DNA from: Paraburkholderia phytofirmans OLGA172 | GTDB taxonomy: Bacteria; Pseudomonadota; Gammaproteobacteria; Burkholderiales; Burkholderiaceae | Direction: 5' to 3' | DNA: 64,000 nt | NCBI RefSeq assembly: GCF_001634365.1 | Contig: NZ_CP014578.1 | Location: forward strand, 1,736,001-1,800,000 | In this document: positions 44,313-53,114 of the stretch, piece by piece | Position numbering within the stretch: the stretch's first letter is position 1 | Layout of the letters: the number at the start of each line of letters is the position of its first letter | The notes under the pieces: model-generated | Database searches by the model: none | What the model was told of the DNA's origin: nothing | The model's input: only the letters and a program-made list of their open reading frames with translations | Position numbers and translations under genes: made by a program

Positions 44313-44610
44313 AAGGTAAGCTTTGACGATGTCAGGCGGTCGCGCGTATGAACCGGCACAACAGGTGACCAGACTCGCGAACTTGTCGAATGCACGGGGA
44401 TGCCATCCGGTTGATGTCGAAACTTCGTCGAGGAGTTGCAACTATCGACGTTCGTATGCTTGGCACGGGCGGATTTGCGGTCGCACGCGCTGTTCAGCAA
44501 CGCATCTTCAAGCTGGACATTGCCAGCCGTGAGCCGTGGCCTGAGGGTAGCATCGCCCCGTGCCGCGTACGATGGGCTGAGGAATTGCCCCATCCGAGGA
44601 GGGAGGAGCT

Positions 44611-45207
44611 TTGAATACTGCAACCATCAAAAACCTGCGCCCAACCCAACTGACGCACGGTCTGCGCGAAATACGTCAGAAGACCCAGTTTTATCGATCG
44701 CTTTCCGGCCATGACCTTGAGATGGCGATAGCGGAAAAGCCTGTTCCTGTTGTATTGGGTCCTGGCGGTTCGGCTTTTGCGATTGACCATCATCACGTCG
44801 CGACCGCTTTGTGGCATGCCGGGATAAAGACGATGCCCGCAGTGCTGGTTGCGGACCTGTCGTCGCTGTCCTACGGGGAGTTCTGGTTGTCAATGGAAAA
44901 CCAGCGCTGGACCTATCCGTACGACGCCAAAGGTCAACGCAGAAACTTCGCGGACATGCCGGACCACGTCTGGGCGTTAGCCGACGACGAATATCGCAGC
45001 CTCGCGGCGTCGGTTCGGGACGCTGGCGGCTACGAAAAGACGACAGTGCCCCTCGAAGAGTTCCGGTGGGCGGACCTGTTTCGCACCTATCTTCCATGTC
45101 CAGGAACTGACGAAGAATTTGCTTCCTTAGAACGACAGGCGTTGAAGTTGGCAAGGAGTTCAGTCGCGGAGGGGTTGCCCGGCTACATAGGCAAGGCCGG
45201 TTCCTGA
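44611..45207 (+). CDS. ParB/sulfiredoxin-like (ParBc_2) putative nuclease-fold protein
   Basis: The frame has no ATG near its start; TTG 44611 stands six bases after GGAGGGAGGAGC, an excellent ribosome site. The 198-aa product has LRPTQLTHGLREIRQKTQFY, a GPGGSAFAIDHHHVATALWH motif and ADLSSLSYGEFWLSME, which match the ParBc_2 (DUF4197-unrelated, ParB-like) chromosomal proteins in which an HHH cluster replaces the usual ERR-type motif. The true activity of this branch is unclear. It stands alone on the plus strand. Confidence 0.75.
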   Translation: MNTATIKNLRPTQLTHGLREIRQKTQFYRSLSGHDLEMAIAEKPVPVVLGPGGSAFAIDHHHVATALWHAGIKTMPAVLVADLSSLSYGEFWLSMENQRWTYPYDAKGQRRNFADMPDHVWALADDEYRSLAASVRDAGGYEKTTVPLEEFRWADLFRTYLPCPGTDEEFASLERQALKLARSSVAEGLPGYIGKAGS

Positions 45208-45321
45208 GACAACTGCAGGCTACGGGGTGCCACTCCAGGGGGGCGGCAATTTCCTGCTGCGCCCATTGGGTTCGGGCGTGCCCATCATCCGCCGGAATGG
45301 GTCGGTCAGGAGGAGACAGAT

Positions 45322-45825
45322 ATGCAAATGCTCATTGCACTTTTCGGAGAGGGAAAGGACCTTTCTTCATTACAGATAGCGATGCGCGCGGCGGCTACGT
45401 TTTTTGCCGCTCTGGTCTTCATCCGGATATCGGGGCGACGTTCCTTCGGGCAGCGCTCACCTTTCGATTATGTTGTTGCCATTCTGCTCGGTGCGACACT
45501 GAGCCGAGCTATTGTTGGCGCGTCGCCCGCCGTCCCGACCCTTGTCGCGTCGCTTGTCATCGTTCTGATCCATCGCGCACTCGCCTGGGCGTGTATCCGC
45601 TCTCGGGCGCTGGAATCGTTAGTGGTAGGAGTTGAGCGAGAGGTCTACAGTGACGGCCGATTTAACGAACGTGAGATGCTGGCAGCGTTGATAACCCGAA
45701 CCGATGTCCTTGAGACAGTTCGCCAGGAACTGGGCTCTGATGCCCTCGACCGGGTGAAAAGTGCAATTCTCGAGCGCAACGGCGAGATAAGTATTATCCG
45801 AAAGACGGATCCTTCGCGACCGTAA
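45322..45825 (+). CDS. YetF-like DUF421 membrane protein
   Basis: This 167-aa protein starts at ATG 45322 behind AGGAGGAGACAGAT. Three N-terminal hydrophobic segments (IAMRAAATFFAALVFIRISG, FDYVVAILLGATLSRAIVGA, VPTLVASLVIVLIHRALAW) are followed by the cytoplasmic domain with FNEREMLAALITRTDVLETV and ERNGEISIIRK. Length and the SGRRSFGQ/SPFDYVV motifs fit the YetF family. A nearly identical C-terminal fragment is at 39745-40008. Confidence 0.88.
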   Translation: MQMLIALFGEGKDLSSLQIAMRAAATFFAALVFIRISGRRSFGQRSPFDYVVAILLGATLSRAIVGASPAVPTLVASLVIVLIHRALAWACIRSRALESLVVGVEREVYSDGRFNEREMLAALITRTDVLETVRQELGSDALDRVKSAILERNGEISIIRKTDPSRP

Positions 45826-45849
45826 GCGCTCGGGGCCCGCGTGCGGCGC

Positions 45850-46130
45850 TGAGGGTTCGCGCTGCATGCAGTCTGCGGAGCTGAAACTTTCGAGACACAC
45901 GTCTGCCCGTCGCTCCCTGTCCTTGCGCACAATTGCACCCGCACCGATGAAACCGACGCCGGTCAGGATGCCAAGAGCACGTGCATTAAATCTAGCACTG
46001 CGAACTAATTATCCGGATTGCCGGTCTGCGGCAGAAAAACGTTTACCTGAACCATTGCGATACACGCAGCAAGGCAAACCAGCAGGGTCGTGAGCAAACC
46101 TGCAGCCTTGCCCGATTCGCCGCCTGCCGC
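45850..46130 (-). pseudogene. MgtC/SapB-family protein relic
   Basis: The minus-strand translation gives GESGKAAGLLTTLLVCLAAC, IAMVQVNVFLPQTGN, a stop, then FAVLDLMH and, in another frame, ARALGILTGVGFIGAGAIVR and KDRERRADV. These correspond to the conserved GKPAGLRTTLLV...GVGFIGAGAI core of MgtC proteins, linked to magnesium limitation and virulence. The stop, frameshift and missing C-terminal part mark it as dead. Confidence 0.78.
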
Positions 46131-46305
46131 GAGCCGGACAAGTCAGACAGAGGACGCGCAATGCACATGCCAGACCGATTCTTCAGTGTTTTCGGACTTC
46201 GGGAATAGAGATTGCGCTGCCAGATCATGGCCTCCTCGAGTCGTTGACGCTTGCACTTGAAGCAACCCGGTGCGCTGCGCGTGCCGGTTGCAGCGGCTCA
46301 AGAAC

Positions 46306-46569
46306 ATGGACGACGAATCAGCGATGATGCGACATAAGGCGGATGTTTCCGACGGCGACTTCGATATCTACGCGAGCTACCATGGCACTGGTGACGGTCG
46401 ATATATGGGCGGCCTCAGCGTGATCAGGAAGTCTGACCGGAAGATTCTGTTCCCGTTCGACGGCGCGCCGCAGATCGGACCTTACGCGACGCCGGCCGAA
46501 GCGCGCGAGGCGGCAGTGGAGTATGGCCGCAAGATCATTGCGGCAGACCGGGCCGTGCCCGAAGAGTAA
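46306..46569 (+). CDS. Small conserved protein (DUF6723-like)
   Basis: The 87-aa product starts at ATG 46306 (MDDESAMMRHKADVSDGDFD). It has IYASYHGTGDGRYMGGLSVI, RKILFPFDGAPQIGPYATPA and AAVEYGRKIIAADR, a compact alpha-beta pattern seen in small Burkholderiales proteins recently given the DUF6723 label, from memory. No signal or membrane segment is present. Its 3' end overlaps the end of the convergent minus-strand ORF below by about 35 bp. Confidence 0.6.
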   Translation: MDDESAMMRHKADVSDGDFDIYASYHGTGDGRYMGGLSVIRKSDRKILFPFDGAPQIGPYATPAEAREAAVEYGRKIIAADRAVPEE

Positions 46570-46990
46570 CGCCTCTGATAGTACGCGGCGTAGGTGGCGG
46601 CTCCGGCATGTAAGCAAAGTGGACGAACGCATTGCCGACGGTCACGGGAAACCAGCCGCCGCGGGGAATCTTCCGCAGATTCGCCGCGATCAGCATTCCG
46701 TCGACGATCAGGAGCGGCACGCTGGCCGCGGCCACCGCCAGCTTCGACCAGTGCCAGAGGGTGGGGGACAGCGCGATCATCTGGATCGTGGTGGTCAGCA
46801 TCGTCAAGCCAGCCGCGATGCCATACGCGGACCATACGCGGACGTGAGGTGCGAAACGTGATGACAAGGAGCATGACCGCTGCGAAGAGGATTGCGTTGA
46901 GCGTGCGTGGAGCGCGCCGCTCTGACGCAATTCAATGGGTGGCGAGGCCCGGTTCGGGTGGCGGCCCGGCATCGGTGCCGGAACATTCAT
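46535..46990 (-). CDS. Possible small membrane protein, frame uncertain
   Basis: One minus-strand frame has two hydrophobic helices (SAYGIAAGLTMLTTTIQMIA and LAVAAASVPLLIVDGMLIAA) followed by FPVTVGNAFVHFAYMPEPPP. The 5' part overlaps the end of the BrkB gene and does not look native, and a neighbouring frame offers a more natural start (MLLVITFRTSRPR near 46874) and end (YAAYYQRRYSSG). This suggests a frameshifted gene. The family is unknown. Confidence 0.35.
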   Translation of the reverse strand: MNVPAPMPGRHPNRASPPIELRQSGALHARSTQSSSQRSCSLSSRFAPHVRVWSAYGIAAGLTMLTTTIQMIALSPTLWHWSKLAVAAASVPLLIVDGMLIAANLRKIPRGGWFPVTVGNAFVHFAYMPEPPPTPRTIRGVTLRARPGLPQ

Positions 46991-47834
46991 ACTGGGAGAT
47001 CACCTGGGCGCCAAACAGCAAGAGTGTGGCGAGCCACTCGAGACTGAAGAGGATCACGATGGCAGTTGTCAACGAGCCGTAAACCACACTGACCTGTGAC
47101 AGCGTGGCGAAATACCAGACCAGCACATGGCGCGTGATTTCCCACAGCAGGGCCGCTGTCACGCCACCGAACAATGCGTGCCGCAGCACGGGACGGCCAA
47201 CTGGCATTACAAGGTAAATCGAGGTCAGCACGAAGATTTCGCCGGCCACGCCGAGCAGATATAGCAGCGCGCGCGAAAATCCCTGCAGCGAAACATGGCG
47301 ACCGAACAGCTCGACACCTTGCGCGCCGACCGCCTGCAAGCCGGTGGAGACGAATGTGACGATCAGCAGGCCGACGCCGAGAAAGAGGATATAGCAATAC
47401 GGCAGCAGCGCCGACAGCATGAAATGACGCCGGCGGATCGCCACCCGATGCACGAAGATCACCGACATCGCGTTCTCCAGCACGGTGAAGGCAAGCGAGC
47501 TGAAGAAGAACATCGTCACGAGCAGCACCCAGCCAATCACCGCGCGGTGCGCGAGAAAATTGGCAAGTTCACGGACGAGCGGGTCGGCCTGGCCCGGCAC
47601 CAGCCAGCGCAGCAAACGCGCAAGCGTGGCGAGCAGAAGGCGCGGGTCCACCACGTGCGACAGCGCAATAACAATCAGGATCAGAAGCGGAACAATCGAA
47701 AGGAGAGCGTAGTAGGCTACCGCCCCAGCCAGCAGCATGCCCTGGTTGGCGCGAAAGGCCTTCAACGTCTGCAGCAGGAAAACGCCCGGATGCCGTGCAA
47801 TGCTGCGCGCGCGGTGCAGGGTGTCGACGCTCAT
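46932..47834 (-). CDS. YihY/BrkB-family inner-membrane protein
   Basis: This 300-aa minus-strand protein starts at ATG 47834 (MSVDTLHRARSIARHPGVFL). About six membrane helices are readable, including GMLLAGAVAYYALLSIVPLL, VIGWVLLVTMFFFSSLAFTV and ALFGGVTAALLWEITRHVLV, and the family motif VYGSLTTAIVILFSLEWLAT. BrkB/YihY was once thought to be RNase BN but is now regarded as a membrane protein of uncertain function. Length is normal. A PRC-barrel gene lies just upstream on the same strand. Confidence 0.92.
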   Translation of the reverse strand: MSVDTLHRARSIARHPGVFLLQTLKAFRANQGMLLAGAVAYYALLSIVPLLILIVIALSHVVDPRLLLATLARLLRWLVPGQADPLVRELANFLAHRAVIGWVLLVTMFFFSSLAFTVLENAMSVIFVHRVAIRRRHFMLSALLPYCYILFLGVGLLIVTFVSTGLQAVGAQGVELFGRHVSLQGFSRALLYLLGVAGEIFVLTSIYLVMPVGRPVLRHALFGGVTAALLWEITRHVLVWYFATLSQVSVVYGSLTTAIVILFSLEWLATLLLFGAQVISQYECSGTDAGPPPEPGLATH

Positions 47835-47873
47835 GGCTGCGGCGCGACCGTATTGGTGACGCGAGCCCCGCGC

Positions 47874-48266
47874 CTACTCAGGCGCATACCTGAATTCGGG
47901 CAACGCCTCCACGGACTTCTTCGTCGCGTCCGGCAGGATGAGCTGCCGGCGGTCGATCTGCAGATCGCGGAACGGCACCGCCACCAGATGCTTGCCCATC
48001 CCCAGAAATCCGCCCACTGACAGGATCGCATAGGCGCTGCTGTCGTTCGGCGCGACGACGAGGTCGTCCACCGTGCCGATCTTTTCCTTGTCGCGGTTAT
48101 AGACGGTTGCGCCTTCGAGCCTGGAGGCCCGGTATCCAGCGGAGAGCTGGACGACATCAGTCCGCTTTTCCGTAATGGATTGAGGCGCCCCTTGAGCCAG
48201 CGCACCTGTGGTAAAGATCGCGGCGAGCAGTCCCGCGGAAACAAGCGTGGTCGTTCGTTGAATCAT
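47874..48266 (-). CDS. Exported PRC-barrel domain protein
   Basis: ATG 48266 (MIQRTTTLVSAGLLAAIFTT) follows AGAAGGTGAAAACC, so this start is preferred over the longer frame. A signal peptide ends at GALAQG. The PRC-barrel follows: LSAGYRASRLEGATVYNRDK, EKIGTVDDLVVAPN, AYAILSVGGFLGMGKHLVAV and PFRDLQI. The 130-aa product is probably periplasmic, unlike the PRC-barrel at 41043. The gene ends 40 bp before brkB on the same strand, so cotranscription is likely. Confidence 0.9.
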   Translation of the reverse strand: MIQRTTTLVSAGLLAAIFTTGALAQGAPQSITEKRTDVVQLSAGYRASRLEGATVYNRDKEKIGTVDDLVVAPNDSSAYAILSVGGFLGMGKHLVAVPFRDLQIDRRQLILPDATKKSVEALPEFRYAPE

Positions 48267-48435
48267 GGTTTTCACCTTCTGTCGGCAAGGGCTTGTGTAG
48301 TAGCAGACGCAAAAGTCGTGCCGCGGGCAGCGGATGCGAACGTGTCCGTTAATCGAGCGCATCGCGACCGGTCATCGTCTCCGCTCGCCCTTTCGACCTG
48401 CGCCATCGTAATATTCTGCATCGAACTATCTGTGG

Positions 48436-48590
48436 TCAGATTCGAAGCTGTGTGATCTTGGTGCCCTCCAGCGAAACACCGGCCATCAGGCCCGCATTGG
48501 TCAGTACGAACGCCTGCACCGGCGCAGTCGCGGTCGACGTATCGATCTCGCCATTCGCCCCAGGGGCGGACCTGAATTCACGAGGCTGAG
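48436..48590 (-). pseudogene. SYLF/Ysc84-domain lipoprotein, C-terminal relic
   Basis: The minus-strand frame reads GANGEIDTSTATAPVQAFVL, TNAGLMAGVSLEGTKITQLR and ends at TGA 48436-48438. The pattern of a DTSTA...V.AF...GLMAGVSLEGT ending is that of SYLF (lipid-binding Ysc84-type) exported proteins. Everything upstream of about 48590 is missing. Confidence 0.7.
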
Positions 48591-48596
48591 GGCCGG

Positions 48597-48920
48597 GTGA
48601 AAAGGCGCGCGATTTCTGTCAAGTCTTTGAGTTCGAAGTTAGAGGGTGAGCTGACACCCAAGCAACTGATAGAAAAACGGTATGCGCAGCCTCTACTTCA
48701 TTTACAAGAATGTTTTCGGCAAGTTCGTAAGTCGCGTTGGGAATCTTTATCGACCTTCGTTAAATTTCAGAACCTGGCGGAAGAAACGGAGATTTGCTGG
48801 GGGAAGAGCGCAACGGAGATTCGTCTGAATCACACATTTTTCCGGTACGACACATTGTTTCTGAGGGATGACGATTTGCCAGCATCAATCGTCGGGGACA
48901 GCGGAGCAGCAACGGCCTGA
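48597..48920 (+). CDS. Unrecognised 107-aa ORF
   Basis: A possible GTG start at 48597 opens MKRRAISVKSLSSKLEGELT. The product is charged and helical (LIEKRYAQPLLHLQECFRQV), without membrane segment or known motif. It has lower GC than the neighbouring genes. No strong ribosome site is seen. It may be a transferred orphan gene or chance. Confidence 0.35.
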   Translation: MKRRAISVKSLSSKLEGELTPKQLIEKRYAQPLLHLQECFRQVRKSRWESLSTFVKFQNLAEETEICWGKSATEIRLNHTFFRYDTLFLRDDDLPASIVGDSGAATA

Positions 48921-49003
48921 TGTAGTTCATACGGAAGGACATGAAGCTTTGCAACATGCCTCCCCAGGCGCCCCACCTGGTTTGAGGCGGAGCGCCGACC
49001 TTC

Positions 49004-50326
49004 TCAGAACAGGTACATACCAGCCACAAAAATCACGCCTGAAAACAGAAGCGCCGTCACGCAGTAGCCCATGATGTCTCGAACGCCCAAACCGGCGATA
49101 GCAAGTGCAGGCAGTGCCCAGAACGGCTGCGCCATATTCGTCCACGCTTCGCCGTAGGCAATTGCCATCGCGGACTTGCCGAGGTCCGCGCCGAGCGCTT
49201 GCGCCGCCGGCATAACGAACGGTCCCTGCACCACCCAATGACCGCCGCCAGACGGCACCGCGAAATTGATAAGCGCCGAACTCAGGAACGCCAGAAGCGG
49301 AAATGTGTGGACGTTCGCGATGTCGACGAACCACTTCGTAATTACGCCAGCCAGCCCCGAATGGTCCATAAGGGCCTGAATGCCAGCGTAGAACGGGAAC
49401 TGAATCATGATGGCAGAAGCACCTTTCGCTGCGCCGGCCACAGCGCGCGCGTATGCCATCGGCGTCTTGTGAAGCACGATACCTGCTGCGAGGAACACGA
49501 GGTTCACGGTATCGATATCAAGTACGAAGCCTTTCTTGACGAATCGGATTACCAGAAACACGGCGCACAACGCCGCCACCAGGAGCGCCAGAATCCGGCT
49601 TTCTTCCATTCTCTCGGCGAACGTTGCGTTAGGAGGAAGTTTGCGTTCAACGCTTGGCGGGTCCTGCAAAAGCGCTGGGTCCACCGTGACGACATCCTCC
49701 GGCTTCGGCATCATGAGTCTCGCCAGAATCGGCAACAGAATGATGAGGCCAATGGTGATAAATGCGTTGTAGCCGGTGAATATGGTGTGCGATACCGGAA
49801 TCAGACCTACTGTCTTCTCCATTGGATTGCCCTTGGTCGCGGCCACGAGCGGCACAGAGCCAGACAGGCCGCCGTGCCACGTCAGGAACCCCATGTAGGC
49901 GCTCGCGACGAGGAGGCGGTAGTCCGTTCCCGGAACACGTCTCGCGACCTCACGCGCAAGCATCGCACCAAGGACCAGACCGAAGCCCCAGTTAATGGCG
50001 CAGGCGACTCCGCCCACAAACGCCACCAGCATCACGCCTTGGCCCGGTGTACGCGCGGAGCTCGCCAGGGCGACCAGCATCCGCTTGACCGGGCCTGAGC
50101 TCGCCAATGCGTGGCCGGTCACAAGAATCATCGCCATCTGCATCGAGAACGCGAGCAGATTCCAGAAGCCAGAACCCCATAGCATCACGAGGTCCGCAGG
50201 TGCCTTCGGCGTCAAACCAAGCGCGAGCGCGAAGGTCACGATGGTTAAGAGGATGGCAAAAATCAGGGGGTCCGGCAAAAACCGGTGCACCACCTGAGTA
50301 AAGAAGGCGGAAATTCGCTGAATCAA
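49004..50326 (-). CDS. atoE: Short-chain fatty acid transporter, AtoE family
   Basis: The preferred start is TTG 50326 (LIQRISAFFTQVVHRFLPDP), seven bases after GAGGAG; the frame is open to 50347. The product of about 440 aa has 10 or more membrane helices, with PLIFAILLTIVTFALALGLT, GFGLVLGAMLAREVARRVPG, GFLTWHGGLSGSVPLVAA, and FAVPSGGGHWVVQGPFVMPA, the hallmark of the TIGR00366/AtoE family. It should import short-chain fatty acids such as butyrate or acetoacetate. No ato catabolic genes accompany it here. Confidence 0.9.
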   Translation of the reverse strand: MIQRISAFFTQVVHRFLPDPLIFAILLTIVTFALALGLTPKAPADLVMLWGSGFWNLLAFSMQMAMILVTGHALASSGPVKRMLVALASSARTPGQGVMLVAFVGGVACAINWGFGLVLGAMLAREVARRVPGTDYRLLVASAYMGFLTWHGGLSGSVPLVAATKGNPMEKTVGLIPVSHTIFTGYNAFITIGLIILLPILARLMMPKPEDVVTVDPALLQDPPSVERKLPPNATFAERMEESRILALLVAALCAVFLVIRFVKKGFVLDIDTVNLVFLAAGIVLHKTPMAYARAVAGAAKGASAIMIQFPFYAGIQALMDHSGLAGVITKWFVDIANVHTFPLLAFLSSALINFAVPSGGGHWVVQGPFVMPAAQALGADLGKSAMAIAYGEAWTNMAQPFWALPALAIAGLGVRDIMGYCVTALLFSGVIFVAGMYLF

Positions 50327-50795
50327 GTGTCTACTCCTCGTCACCAATATGAAGTCGGCCTACTGTCATTGTTATGGGCGGTAAGCCGCGCGCGGCGATT
50401 TTTGCACACAACGAAAAATCCTGCAGCGACGAATGCCGCGACTGTTGCAGTGGGTAAAGACGGCATTGATTGATAGAGAGCCGCCCTCGGCAAAACTTGT
50501 GCCTTGGACAGACAGACGGGCTATCGTGAACCATAGAAGCAGCGACCAGGACAAGCCGAGCTCCCGCATACGATTACGCCACGAGGACGCGACGGCGTCG
50601 TCCCAATCGTCACTATCAGCGGCGAATCAGACCAAACTAATTGACTCACTTCTGACAACGGCGCTGTGGATTGCAGGTTCCTGGTTCGTCGGAGAACGGG
50701 CGTACCGGGATGACGTCGTACACGAGCACGGCTTCCTGAGCCGCCGAGATCGCTCGGTCAACTGGAAGGGAGGACGGCTCCTTGTCGTATGGCCG
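50327..50795. other. Spacer without a supported gene
   Basis: About 470 bp lies between atoE (minus) and the next minus-strand gene, whose end is at 50796. The plus-strand ORF 50433-51080 spans the spacer but runs antisense through that gene and shows no domain, so it was not accepted. No repeat or clear terminator was seen. Confidence 0.35.
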
Positions 50796-51290
50796 TTACA
50801 TCGATGCTTCGGCAATAGCCTGTTTCTGTTCTGCTCGAATCAGTCCCTCGACTACCCTTGCTTCCGCCCTCGCAATCTCGTCAAGAGCGGCTATGGACAG
50901 TTGAGCATCCAGAATTGCGAACGCTGCGCAAAGGAGGGAATACTCGCTGTCCCTGAGCATCCAGCTGCCATCGTGATGTTTCGCGCTTTTGACGTGGACC
51001 ATGGCCGCATGTGCGCTTTCAATGTTAGCAAGTTGGTCCGACGCGAGCCCGAGACGACACAGCTCCTCGGCAGCAAGTAAATGCCGGCTCAAGGTCGCAA
51101 ACAGGTCTCGCGACCCTTGGCCGCGGCGGAATGCATCGAGAGCCGTGTAGCACTGCAAAAGCATCGCCCGGGTAACCGGCTCGTGCGCGGCGCGGCTATA
51201 GGTCAGCGCACGCAGTAATGGTGACATTGCCGGCCGGGTGTGTTTGCGATTTCGTGATTTACCGGGCATGTTGATTTCAATCTCGTTCAA
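50796..51290 (-). CDS. Small accessory protein, second member of the 18573 type
   Basis: The frame begins at ATG 51290 (MNEIEINMPGKSRNRKHTRP); an internal ATG at 51269 is equally possible. The 164-aa product has a basic N-terminus, SPLLRALTYSRAAHEPVTRA, a helical centre (LFATLSRHLLAAEELCRLGL) and AFAILDAQLSIAALDEIARA near the end. The layout parallels the 152-aa protein at 18573-19031 (KALLLP..., helical core, LALYDAQLASAPLHEVLAAE). Proteins of this type are often annotated as Fis-family regulators without biochemical support. Confidence 0.65.
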   Translation of the reverse strand: MNEIEINMPGKSRNRKHTRPAMSPLLRALTYSRAAHEPVTRAMLLQCYTALDAFRRGQGSRDLFATLSRHLLAAEELCRLGLASDQLANIESAHAAMVHVKSAKHHDGSWMLRDSEYSLLCAAFAILDAQLSIAALDEIARAEARVVEGLIRAEQKQAIAEASM

Positions 51291-51449
51291 TAACTCTCAG
51301 TCCCGCCACCGACGCGATGCCCGCTGGCAAAAGACGCCGCCGATACGCTGGCGGCGAAGCAGGGGACCTTTGACGTGTGTGCGACGACGATAGGAGGTAA
51401 CAATTAAGAAAGGCTTAAACACTGCGGCGAGCAACTCTGTTCCCCAGCA

Positions 51450-51683
51450 TTACTCCGCGCGTGCCGCCTGTTTCTGCGCGGCCTGTTCCTCGGCGTGCTT
51501 TTTGGCCAGGTGATGTCCGACGATACAGCCGCCAACCGCCCCTGCGACCGCGTGATGTCCAGCATAGTGCCCGGCAACCCCGCCCACGACCGCGCCCTTG
51601 AGGCAACCGGCTGCGTTTGCCGTTCCGATGCCTGCGAGTGCTGACATTGCAATAGTGAACACGAACTTGCTAGTAGTTTTCAT
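51450..51683 (-). CDS. Small exported glycine-zipper protein
   Basis: This 77-aa minus-strand product (ATG 51683) has a signal peptide (SKFVFTIAMSALAGIGTANA) and a Gly/His-rich zipper (VVGGVAGHYAGHHAVAGAVG, GCIVGHHLAKKH) with two Cys residues, then an Ala/Gln/Lys tail. The repeated G-xxx-G spacing resembles glycine-zipper/OmpA-associated small outer-envelope proteins. It is probably periplasmic or outer-membrane associated. The role is unknown. Confidence 0.78.
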   Translation of the reverse strand: MKTTSKFVFTIAMSALAGIGTANAAGCLKGAVVGGVAGHYAGHHAVAGAVGGCIVGHHLAKKHAEEQAAQKQAARAE

Positions 51684-51720
51684 CTTGTAATACCCGTCGA
51701 TTGTGTTGATGTTGAGTCTG

Positions 51721-51924
51721 TTATCGAGATTTCAGTCTCGACGCGTTATGTTCGGGAACGTCCAATCGGAGAAATGAAATCTCCCTGTGCACGCTGACGC
51801 ATATAACGCTCGCGCCGTCATCTCCGTGCACGTTGGAAACGTGACCTTTGTAAGCAATTGTCAGCGGTGCGGCGTGGTCGAGCCAGATTGATGCCGCCGA
51901 TGCCTGATCGATTTGGCTGGGCAC
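51721..51924 (-). CDS. Possible small hydrophilic protein (67 aa)
   Basis: The minus-strand ORF starts at ATG 51924 (MPSQIDQASAASIWLDHAAP). A beta-rich middle (LTIAYKGHVSNVHGDDGASV, ICVSVHREISFLRLDV) looks protein-like, but no family or ribosome site supports it. It may also be a relic. Confidence 0.3.
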   Translation of the reverse strand: MPSQIDQASAASIWLDHAAPLTIAYKGHVSNVHGDDGASVICVSVHREISFLRLDVPEHNASRLKSR

Positions 51925-52059
51925 GGGACAATCGGTGCGGCGCTCGTTGATGGGATACTTGAGTTGACGGCGGCCGGCTCAAACCGGATTGCGATCAGTG
52001 ACCAGACATACCGGTTTATCCGGAGTTTTACGCACATCGCCGACCGCGGTGCTGTGGTA

Positions 52060-52185
52060 TTTACTCCGGCGTAGCGCTGGACCTGCTTGCCCTTCGGGCC
52101 TTGCTTCACTTCGAAGCTCACCTTCTGGTTTTCCTGCAGGGATTTGAAGCCGTTTAACGATCGGGCGTCAAATCCGAATTGTTGC
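52060..52185 (-). pseudogene. Cold-shock protein (CspA family), C-terminal relic
   Basis: The minus-strand frame reads LNGFKSLQENQKVSFEVKQG and PKGKQVQRYAGV. GFKSLQENQKVSFEV.GPKGKQA is the conserved C-terminal half of proteobacterial CspA-type proteins. The N-terminal RNP motifs (KWFN..KGFGFI) are missing, and the ending is altered. It cannot fold as a cold-shock domain. Confidence 0.8.
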
Positions 52186-52437
52186 CAGTCAGGGAACGAT
52201 GTTTTGCAACGGCAACAGGTGATTTGTTGGCCTGAACGTCACATACTTACTCCCGAGTCTAGTATGCCGGGTAAGAAATTCGCAGGCAAAGCTGCGGCGG
52301 TAGCCACCGCTGTTGATTGGATTGCGTCCAGTATTCATCGCGCGAAATGACCAGACTCCTTATGGCCGAAATCTGCATCGTTGCGAGCGCAACATGGCAC
52401 GGCCGAATCAACGGGAACGAGGTCGAAGGAGAAGCGG

Positions 52438-52683
52438 ATGAGCGCAGAAAGGTCCTTGCGTGTGCTGGTTGAAAAGTGGCTGACCCCAACTCCGGCATCA
52501 CCGATTCGGGTAATCCGGTTCGGTCGAACAGGCTCCAATCGGAACCGGTATGTGCGCATAGAAGCATGGCGACCGGAAGGTCCGGCTACACTTTTTTTCT
52601 TCCAGCACGATGACGGTGCGTGGCGCGTGTTCCCGCCCGAGACCGGACGCTTGACAATACGCGCTTGCGTAAGTGCTGTGTGA
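52438..52683 (+). CDS. Small hypothetical protein (81 aa)
   Basis: ATG 52438 follows GGAGAAGCGG. The product (MSAERSLRVLVEKWLTPTPA) has alternating strands (IRVIRFGRTGSNRNRYVRIE, TLFFFQHDDGAWRVFPP), a compact beta-rich fold with a WRVFPP motif. No family was recognised. Composition and ribosome site favour a real gene. Confidence 0.55.
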   Translation: MSAERSLRVLVEKWLTPTPASPIRVIRFGRTGSNRNRYVRIEAWRPEGPATLFFFQHDDGAWRVFPPETGRLTIRACVSAV

Positions 52684-52865
52684 CCGCGCTATCTGCGATT
52701 CCTTTCATAGGACAGCATAGATAGTTAAGCTAAATTAAAAACCAAAAATTGCTAACGCGGCAGGTGCGATACCGGACTGCTCGCTCCATCGTGCCTTGAA
52801 TCGCGCGCGGTGGTGCCAGATGCTGGCGCGCAATACATTAACTGATAGAGACACTGGAGAAACCA

Positions 52866-53114
52866 ATGCTGCGAATCCGTAGCCCCCGAATCACAGCGCA
52901 GTTGGCTGACACGGAGATGTGCGCCGACTACTCCGAGGACACCGGCTGCCTGCGCATTCTTCAACAGGGCGTTGTCGTGCGCGAATGGCTTCCGCCAAAT
53001 TCGTGGATGGCCATCGCGTCGGTCGCCGGTGCCCGCAACTGGGGAACACGACCCGATTCGAACGAACTTCGTGCGCTGCTGGAGAGCGAGGTGTCGTTGA
53101 TGCTTGTCGACTAA
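52866..53114 (+). CDS. Small hypothetical protein (82 aa)
   Basis: ATG 52866 follows GGAGAAACCA. The product has MLRIRSPRITAQLADTEMCA, CLRILQQGVVVREWLPPNSW and NELRALLESEVSLMLVD. No membrane segment or named domain was recognised. The clear ribosome site and natural composition support it. Its 3' end abuts the hybrid-kinase relic on the opposite strand. Confidence 0.55.
   Translation: MLRIRSPRITAQLADTEMCADYSEDTGCLRILQQGVVVREWLPPNSWMAIASVAGARNWGTRPDSNELRALLESEVSLMLVD

Noticed and set aside
50433..51080. 215-aa plus-strand ORF
   Set aside because: Runs antisense to the small accessory protein at 50796-51290 and shows no domain.
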